From positions 310,001 to 374,000 of the forward strand of contig NW_022985076.1 of NCBI RefSeq assembly GCF_010015585.1: 64,000 bases of DNA. The letters run 5' to 3'. A model generated the notes under the pieces. That model saw nothing but the letters and a program-made list of their open reading frames with translations, searched no databases and was not told the DNA's origin. Position 1 is the stretch's first letter; each line of letters begins with the position of its first letter. The translations under genes and the position numbers were made by a program. The stretch comes from Eremomyces bilateralis CBS 781.70. Its lineage: Eukaryota > Ascomycota > Dothideomycetes > Eremomycetales > Eremomycetaceae. Positions 57,838 through 64,000 of the stretch are shown one piece after another.

Positions 57838-60447
57838 ATGCCTAGGTGTTTGCAAGAGGAACATCTGATGCTTGACAAGCGACAGGCACCACTTCTGTGG
57901 CCTTACCTTCTGCAAGACGGGTTTGAATATGATGGCCACGACTTTGATGGATATCCGCAGCGCTGCGGATGGGACTTCTCAGAGTGGTACTCCACAGACC
58001 CATGTGGTGCTGGGCTGGATATTCAAGACTGGCTACTTCGTCAAAAGATGGACATCGAAACTCGAGAAACGATGGAAGCCGAACTTGCGGCTTTTCTACA
58101 AGCGTGGCTCTTCTTTGGCCTCTTAACCTACCTTTGCGACCCTATCCTGATTCATACCGCTCGTTTTATCCTCAATTTAAGTTGTTGCGGTCAATCGCTT
58201 TTGACCACAGCAAGTTTGGAAAGTCTTTTGGTAGAATATCGCAAAACCTTCTTCGAAAGGTACCCCAGAGAACGAAAGGAGGCATGGGAAGACGAAATAT
58301 CGAGACTGATGTCGCTCTTAGACTCGGCTCACCAGATCCAATCGACCCTTGGATCTGATCTCGACGAAGATTCCCTCGAGATCACTAGGTTTGACGAGAT
58401 ACATTTCTTCTCCGGAGTTTTGGTCGGGACCCTTGCTCATTTCGTGGAATACCAACTTGACGTACCCTCGGAGTATATGGCCCCTCTTTGTCTTGGTGAA
58501 ATACCAGTTCTTCAAAAACTATTAAGAGTTGAAGGCTGGTGCAAATATTCGAGGCAACAGTTCACGAATCTGAACGAACCCGATATTCAAGCATATGCTT
58601 TTGGATTGATACGATATCGCCGGCGCCATTGTTTTGACAAAGATAAAACGCATCATTGCCGAGGGACACAGATTGGGTTGATTCTCAATGGCCGCATTCA
58701 CTGCACCTGTCCTTGTCACAAATCCGGGCACGATGAGCACCGAAATGTCGGCCAGTGTCTCTGCAAGGCAGAGCCCAAGGACCCTTCACAGATTGCCAAC
58801 CCGTCAGGCCCAGCTAGACTCTTGATTGAACCTGCCACTCCAAAGGGACCTGATTGCAATGCATCGGATGCTTGTACTGGGCATGAATGTGTTGCAGCCA
58901 AGGCAGGTGATGATTTCGAACCTTATCACCTCCTGCGAAACTGTGTTTGTCAACATGAAGGGCCTCCGATGAGCGAAATCATCAAGTTGTTAGAGGATGG
59001 GCATATACCGGTTATTGAAGCCCACCTTCCCAAAAATTCCTCCTCTCCTTTTTCATTTACGGTGAGGAAAGCCGTTCTAGGAGAATACGTTGCCCTATCT
59101 CATGTCTGGGGTGACGGCCTGGGAAATCAGAAGAACAACTCCATACCCCGGTGCCAGCTAATCTTTTTACTCCAAGCTCTTCACGACCCAGTCGTGGGCG
59201 ACAATGGTTGTACCGCTTTCTGGATCGATGCATTCTGCATCCCGGTTGGGAAAGCATATCAGAAGCTCAGAGACTTTTCCATCCAAAGGATGCATGCAAT
59301 CTATAAGGAGTCGTGTTACGGACTGGTCCTCGACGCGGACATATCCCTATCCATGTCCAAACGCGCCCAACCGGCAGAAATATTTACTCGCGTCCTCCTT
59401 AGCAACTGGGCAGGGAGACTCTGGACCTTCCAAGAGGGTGCGCTTCCTCCTGTCCTCTTTCTACGGACCCGAGATGGTAAAGTCCGGTACGACAACCTAC
59501 TAGAAAGGGTTGAGGATTACAGGGGCCCAGTAAGCTTGATGAGGTCCTCACTTGCCCGACTTAGTGGTGTCGTGGCTCAGAGGGAAAACCCTAGAATCCG
59601 TCAACGCTCGCTAAATGATGAAGATACACAGTTTGAAGACGTGAGTCGGTCCGAGGACTGGGGTCAGTTCGAAGACTTGGGTCAAAGTGTACTGAGTGCA
59701 TTGCAATACCGGAGTACCAGTCGAAAGGACGATGAGGCTGTTTGTATCGCCACCACTCTCGGGCGCCCTACGGCATCGATTCAGAATTGTCAATCAGCAA
59801 ATGACAAGATCGTGGCCTTGCTGAAGCTGCTCCCGGTAATTCCTCCCAACATCTTGTTCAATGACAGTGTCCGCGAGTGCCTCCCCCACCCCGGCTACCG
59901 ATGGTGCCCAACTACCATGCTGCTACCTCAAAGTGGAATCGGGCTTTATTTGAACCGAGAGATCGAATGCGCTTCCGGTCATCTGTATCGCCGCCCGTTC
60001 GTTCGACTCCACCCACGAGGACGGGGGGTTGTTTGCCATTGCCATGCGATTCGGATCTTTCCCTCCGCTGATAAAAGCCTGCGCTGGGACATCACTCTGA
60101 CCGGCGGTCGTCGGTGCCTTTTAAGCTTACATCCCCGAGATGAATTGCCTGAAGCCATGAAGTCTCTGGTGATACTTTTACCCCACCCAATGGACGCCAT
60201 TGACTCGAGGACGACTGGAATCTACTGTCTTTTAGTGACTGACCACGAGACTTCGGTAGGTACATGCCCACAGTCCAATCATGAGCCAATGGCTTCGGGC
60301 ACGATTATACTTCGAGGCGACCTCAAGCCCCACTCCTATGATATCGAGAGCCTAGACAGGGACGAAGTATCTAGAATCCAAGGGGAGTTGATGGAGCCTC
60401 GATGGTGGGTACTGGATGGAACTGCCCCGTTGTCATCTTCTGTTTAA
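57838..60447 (+). CDS. Large HET-domain-like protein
   Basis: A single-exon gene of 869 residues from the ATG at 57838. An N-terminal region with no recognised fold is followed by a Cys/His-rich stretch at about residues 265-310 (HHCRGTQIG, HCTCPCHKSGHDEHR, GQCLCK) that could bind zinc. The HET-type domain begins at about 417 with YVALSHVWGDGLGN, then FWIDAFCIPVGK at about 461 and GRLWTFQEGAL at about 525. The C-terminal part is a long uncharacterised region (CHCHAIRIFPSADKSLRWD). HET proteins trigger incompatibility-type cell death. This long, zinc-rich variant is unlike the short NWD2-linked or HET-E types. No nucleotide-binding or ankyrin repeats are visible. Confidence 0.8.
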   Translation: MPRCLQEEHLMLDKRQAPLLWPYLLQDGFEYDGHDFDGYPQRCGWDFSEWYSTDPCGAGLDIQDWLLRQKMDIETRETMEAELAAFLQAWLFFGLLTYLCDPILIHTARFILNLSCCGQSLLTTASLESLLVEYRKTFFERYPRERKEAWEDEISRLMSLLDSAHQIQSTLGSDLDEDSLEITRFDEIHFFSGVLVGTLAHFVEYQLDVPSEYMAPLCLGEIPVLQKLLRVEGWCKYSRQQFTNLNEPDIQAYAFGLIRYRRRHCFDKDKTHHCRGTQIGLILNGRIHCTCPCHKSGHDEHRNVGQCLCKAEPKDPSQIANPSGPARLLIEPATPKGPDCNASDACTGHECVAAKAGDDFEPYHLLRNCVCQHEGPPMSEIIKLLEDGHIPVIEAHLPKNSSSPFSFTVRKAVLGEYVALSHVWGDGLGNQKNNSIPRCQLIFLLQALHDPVVGDNGCTAFWIDAFCIPVGKAYQKLRDFSIQRMHAIYKESCYGLVLDADISLSMSKRAQPAEIFTRVLLSNWAGRLWTFQEGALPPVLFLRTRDGKVRYDNLLERVEDYRGPVSLMRSSLARLSGVVAQRENPRIRQRSLNDEDTQFEDVSRSEDWGQFEDLGQSVLSALQYRSTSRKDDEAVCIATTLGRPTASIQNCQSANDKIVALLKLLPVIPPNILFNDSVRECLPHPGYRWCPTTMLLPQSGIGLYLNREIECASGHLYRRPFVRLHPRGRGVVCHCHAIRIFPSADKSLRWDITLTGGRRCLLSLHPRDELPEAMKSLVILLPHPMDAIDSRTTGIYCLLVTDHETSVGTCPQSNHEPMASGTIILRGDLKPHSYDIESLDRDEVSRIQGELMEPRWWVLDGTAPLSSSV

Positions 60448-60701
60448 TGGAGAGACAGAAAAATGTGGCTGTGAAAGTCGAAGTATAGTGGAAGTTATCG
60501 ATATTGAGGAACGTTCACGTATTCAGATACTCGACCGATACTAACTGCAAGGGAACATGGGGTTCTATGAATGATGACATGATGAATCCAATTTTACCTC
60601 CTTCATATTCTGCGTAGTCGATACTATAGATAATAAGCTTCCATTATAATACAGCCTTCTTAACAGCTACCATGCAGCTATCTGACGTGAGACTGGACTG
60701 A
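60448..60701. other. Short intergenic spacer after the HET gene
   Basis: Nothing recognisable. Confidence 0.4.
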
Positions 60702-60932
60702 GAGTTTCTCCCCACCTCGCTGGGATGCGTCGCGGCAGATGGACAGCCGTCACCCCTCACCAACGAGGAATTTGCATGCCAAGTCCGGGTTAAAGATGCT
60801 CTTCTGCCACTTCGCAATGCTGGCATCATCAGGTTCGTCAGTCCGATTGCAGAAATCGAGAGGGAGGCCATCAAGGCTGGGGAAGCCAACGGCAGGCTGT
60901 CGAAACTGGGATCGGCCCTGTACGGGTTGTAA
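60702..60932 (+). pseudogene. Fragment of an unidentified protein-coding gene (C-terminus)
   Basis: A plus-strand frame with no ATG at its start encodes LGCVAADGQPSPLTNEEFAC, VRVKDALLPLRNAGIIRF, EIEREAIKAGEANG and ends with a stop after GSALYGL. The composition is clearly protein-like, so it looks like the 3' remnant of a gene. The family is not identified. Confidence 0.4.
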
Positions 60933-61412
60933 ACGACACTGGGTGTTCGGTCTCCGTTAAGGAGATGTAAATTGAAGTCCTATAAGAAAGTTCTTGGTCT
61001 GTTGACGACGTGCTGTACTGATCGTAGACAGAGGGCGAAAAGCAATGCAGCCCCATAGGGTGGTGGATGTTCGAATGTCGACCTTAAAGCGTTGGAGTTT
61101 TTCATCGACGGCCATGACAGAGTTCTACTAGAGCGAACCAAAGCAAACAGCCTGGATTATATCAGCTGAACGTTTTCATTTATCTGTTAGGCACGTTTCT
61201 CGACCCTACAACTGTCCCACACTGTAATCGAAGATCAAATTAATTTCTTTCGGCTATCCGGAGGGGCTGAATACCCAGTCTCAATGCCATTAAAGCATTC
61301 ATTCAGGCCACCAGATACCAGAACACAGCCAGCCCATCATCCAAAGCATTGATATGCACTGATGTAAACCCCAGGGCTCAGGGCTCGGAGCGCTCTACGC
61401 CTTCGTCATCCA
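60933..61412. other. Intergenic region before the amidohydrolase
   Basis: 3' flank of the amidohydrolase. No gene seen. Confidence 0.4.
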
Positions 61413-63050
61413 CTACCTAGAAAAATTCAATAATCGTCCAGCACTTATGATCTGCCGATTCGAAACAGCACCGGGATTGTACACGACATCTGTAACAGCT
61501 CGGGGAGAAGTCCAGTCACTTTCTCCAGAACCAAATAAGACGAAATCTGCAGGTTGGCCTTCATGAAGACCTGGAGACGGAATGGAATCTAGGCCGATTG
61601 CGGATTTCGCTCGGGAGGACACGCAGTTCTAGGGGGGATTGTTAGCATTTGGGAGTTCATCCACTGAGAGATACCGGTCAAGCAAGAAAACACGACTCAC
61701 ATATAGCAGACTAGCATCGAACTTCGTTCCAGCACTGTACAATCCAACCCCTAGACTTGCGACCGTGATTGGATCACAACTCCCCTGTGGCGTGAACGCA
61801 TTTCCAACATTGTTCACCGCGATCGCGGCGTTCAGTTGATGATCTCTCACCAGCTCGACGGGATTCAACGTCGACTTGTCCTTCATCATGAACAAGTCGC
61901 TGGTCGGCAACCCGACGAAACTGACGTCCAGTTTCGCCTCTTCGATCTGCTCCTTCAGCCGCCTCCACTCCGCGGGCGTCCACCGCGCCAACCGCGTGCA
62001 ATGGCCCAGACACACCGGTTGGGTATCAGACCTCTGCTCAACCCAGGCCACGGATTTCAAAATCGAAACCACATCATGCACCATCGGCTGCCTCTCGATC
62101 CCGAAATAATCCAGATGGAAATCCAGCGCCTTTCCCTCTCCCTTCGCCAACCCAGCTAACCACCGCACGTTCATCCGCGCCTTCACCTCTTCTGCCTCCA
62201 CATACGGTGCCGACCCCACCACCGCCACCTCACCCCGCTTCGCCGCCTCCCTCATCAACTTCCGCGCCGCATCCCCGCCGTCCGTACCCGAGAACAACGG
62301 CACCTGCGCAAACGCACATAGCTGGATCTCGCACAACCCGCGGAACTGCTCCTGCAGCTCAATCCCGGCGTCCAGACAGAGCATCTCGACCGTGGCGTCC
62401 ACCTCCACAAACGCTCGCATGGCAGTGACGCCCGCGCGCAGACTCTCGAGGACGAGCCGCCGACCGCGCCGCAGGAGGTCGTCGTGGGTGAACCGCGCTT
62501 TGGCTTGCTGGGTCAGCGACATGGCTTCGTCGAACGTGCCGTGCTGGATCGAGAGGTCGGAGTAGGCGGGGTCGGAGAGCAGGAAGCACTTGTCGAGGTG
62601 GATGTGTGCGTGGCAGAGGCTCGGGGCGATGAGTCGTCCGTTGCCGAGGAGGATGCCTGGGAGGTGGGAAAGCGAGGGCATGCGAGGGTTGTGAGGGGAG
62701 ACCTCGGCGATCTTCCCCTTCGTCAGGAGGATGTCGTAGAGCTTTTGCGGGGATCGTCGGGGGAGGCGGACGCCAATGATGCGGTGGATGTGGGTTGCGC
62801 TGATGGATTGAACGGCGGTTGCGGTGGTATTGTTGGAGGAGTCGAGCGCGGATATGGAATTGAATAAGATGTTTGGTTGTATGGCGGTATCAGAACGCCG
62901 TTTGGAGGAGTTGGCCAGAGATAAGGAAGGGGAGTATGCGGGTGGTGGAGAGGTTGAGGTCAAGGTTGAGGGATTGTTCGTGCCGAATTGGATCTTTGCC
63001 ATCTCGGCGTCGAGATCGATCCCATGGGATAAGAGGTATTGCCCGGCCAT
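61413..63050 (-). CDS. Cytosine-deaminase-like amidohydrolase
   Basis: Two exons (61702-63050 as the long one, ending at 61701, and 61413-61628), joined in phase as SLLY/NCVSS, give about 520 residues. It belongs to the metal-dependent hydrolase superfamily (CodA-like branch), which deaminates or hydrolyses cyclic amides. Visible features: the beta-barrel metal site HAHIHLDKC, a further His in FHLDYFG, a His in CLGHCTRL and a candidate Asp in PTSDLFMM; IAVNNVGNAFTPQGSCDP is the usual active-site loop before the last helices. The N-terminal 90 residues are a Ser-rich extension not found in the bacterial enzyme. The real substrate is unknown. Confidence 0.8.
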
Positions 63051-63748
63051 TTTGTCCGCTTTAAGAGATATTGAAACGGAGATTGACTTTGAGCTGGTTT
63101 GAGATAACTACGGAGACAATAAATGGAAAGGTCGGGCTAGCCTACAGCCGAGTATCTGAGTGCAGTTACTCCAAAGTGAATACGCCTTCCTCGTCAATAT
63201 TTATACGTCAGTTAATTCAGCAACATAGTCTGATAAGTATAAAAGGACTGAAGGAGGTCTGGCTTGAGGCAATTCGTGTCGCAGACTGCGCAACGACCTG
63301 GAAATCGGGCCTGTATGGATCTCGGGTGCAGTCTCAGAGAAAATCACATGTCTCAGATTTCTCGCACCCGGAATTAAGGAATAACTGCAACCAAGTACTT
63401 CTTCCGAGAAGAGTTGTCATACATCCGAGTAGAAATTTGTGATATCGCGAATCACCAAAAGGATGATCATAAGGATGATGTGTGGTGGTTAGACTCGACG
63501 AATCAGATACCATAGTGGGGCAGCCAGCTATTTGCAACCTCCCCCAAGGAACGAATTCCTCACTCTGATAGACCATGACAATAGTCTTTTCTGTCTATAG
63601 AGTGCCTGTATAACAAGATGGATGAAAGACGAGAGCAGCTCGTTTCATCCTAGCCAATTTTACACGTCCACACTTGGCTCAATTTGCGCGACACGTTTAC
63701 ACGCTACCAACCGGCGCATTCTACAACATCTGATTCTAGCAATCGACG
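63051..63748. other. Divergent intergenic region amidohydrolase/rrp4
   Basis: About 700 bp, promoter for both genes. No frame or repeat of note. Confidence 0.45.
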
Positions 63749-64000
63749 ATGCCCATCCAAATATTGCCTCCGGCTCCGGCTATCTCGCTTGGGAATGAAG
63801 GGGCCCAGGCGGTCGACATTGATGACGAGGGAGATGTCGATATGGGAGGATTATCGTTGAAGACCGCCCTTGAATCCCACGCCGCAATTGTCACCCCTGG
63901 GGAGGTTATCACAGATGATCCACAATGGATGCGGTAAGCAGGGCTCTGGAACCGTTGCGCGACATGCATTTCCAAATATTCGTGCTGATCATCTTGGATA
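63749..64000 (+). CDS. rrp4: Exosome subunit Rrp4, first exon (gene continues past the window)
   Basis: The first exon is 63749-63933, followed by a GTAAGC donor. It encodes MPIQILPPAPAISLGNEG, an acidic stretch (IDDEGDVDMGG) and then IVTPGEVITDDPQWMR, which is the conserved N-terminal domain start of the RNA-exosome cap subunit Rrp4. The rest lies beyond the window end, so the identity rests on about 62 residues. Confidence 0.85.

Noticed and set aside
1-64000. Secondary-metabolite cluster
   Set aside because: No PKS, NRPS, terpene synthase or prenyltransferase signature was seen, so the regulator and transporter genes do not make a typical cluster.

Overview
This window is nuclear DNA of a filamentous ascomycete, most likely from the Eurotiomycetes (Aspergillus/Penicillium side). 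The evidence is many short introns (about 45-80 bp) with GTRNGT donors and YAG acceptors, intron-containing tRNA genes, Zn2Cys6 regulators, HET-domain genes, and proteins that resemble filamentous-fungal homologues throughout. No species call is made. All gene models were spliced by eye.

Layout. 0-10.7 kb is a conserved block: a basic unknown protein, a DJC28-domain (DUF1992) protein, the meiotic helicase Mer3/Hfm1, and a Golgi nucleotide-sugar transporter. 12.6-14.7 kb holds a secreted, possibly GPI-anchored DUF7029/DUF7223-type protein. 14.7-17.4 kb has no protein gene and carries two intron-containing tRNA-Leu genes flanking a perfect palindrome. 17.4-23.8 kb is again housekeeping: an AT-hook protein, a MOT1 molybdate transporter, Coq7 and the Paf1-complex subunit Rtf1.

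25.6-32.0 kb looks like a small pentose-catabolism group: a sugar-porter MFS transporter with several CreA-type sites upstream, a xylose/arabinose reductase of the AKR2 type with two GGCTAA (XlnR-type) motifs upstream, and an L-arabinitol 4-dehydrogenase-like enzyme. Together they could take up L-arabinose or D-xylose and carry out the first two steps of the fungal oxidoreductive pathway.

33-45 kb is accessory: a tRNA-Pro, an interrupted HET gene, short repeats with an LTR-like fossil, a tail-to-tail pair of paralogous fungal regulators of which only one has a zinc cluster, and then a long gene-poor stretch with decayed coding pieces. 45.6-52 kb is conserved again (a SANT-like protein and the replication-checkpoint mediator Mrc1, with two MluI boxes in its leader). 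52.8-61 kb is accessory: a secreted alpha/beta-hydrolase-like protein, a pogo/Fot1 transposase remnant abutting a second copy of a ~262 bp dispersed repeat (first copy at 28.3 kb), and an unusual head-to-head pair made of a DTGS aspartyl-protease-like gene and a large HET protein. The window closes with a cytosine-deaminase-like amidohydrolase and the first exon of the exosome subunit Rrp4.
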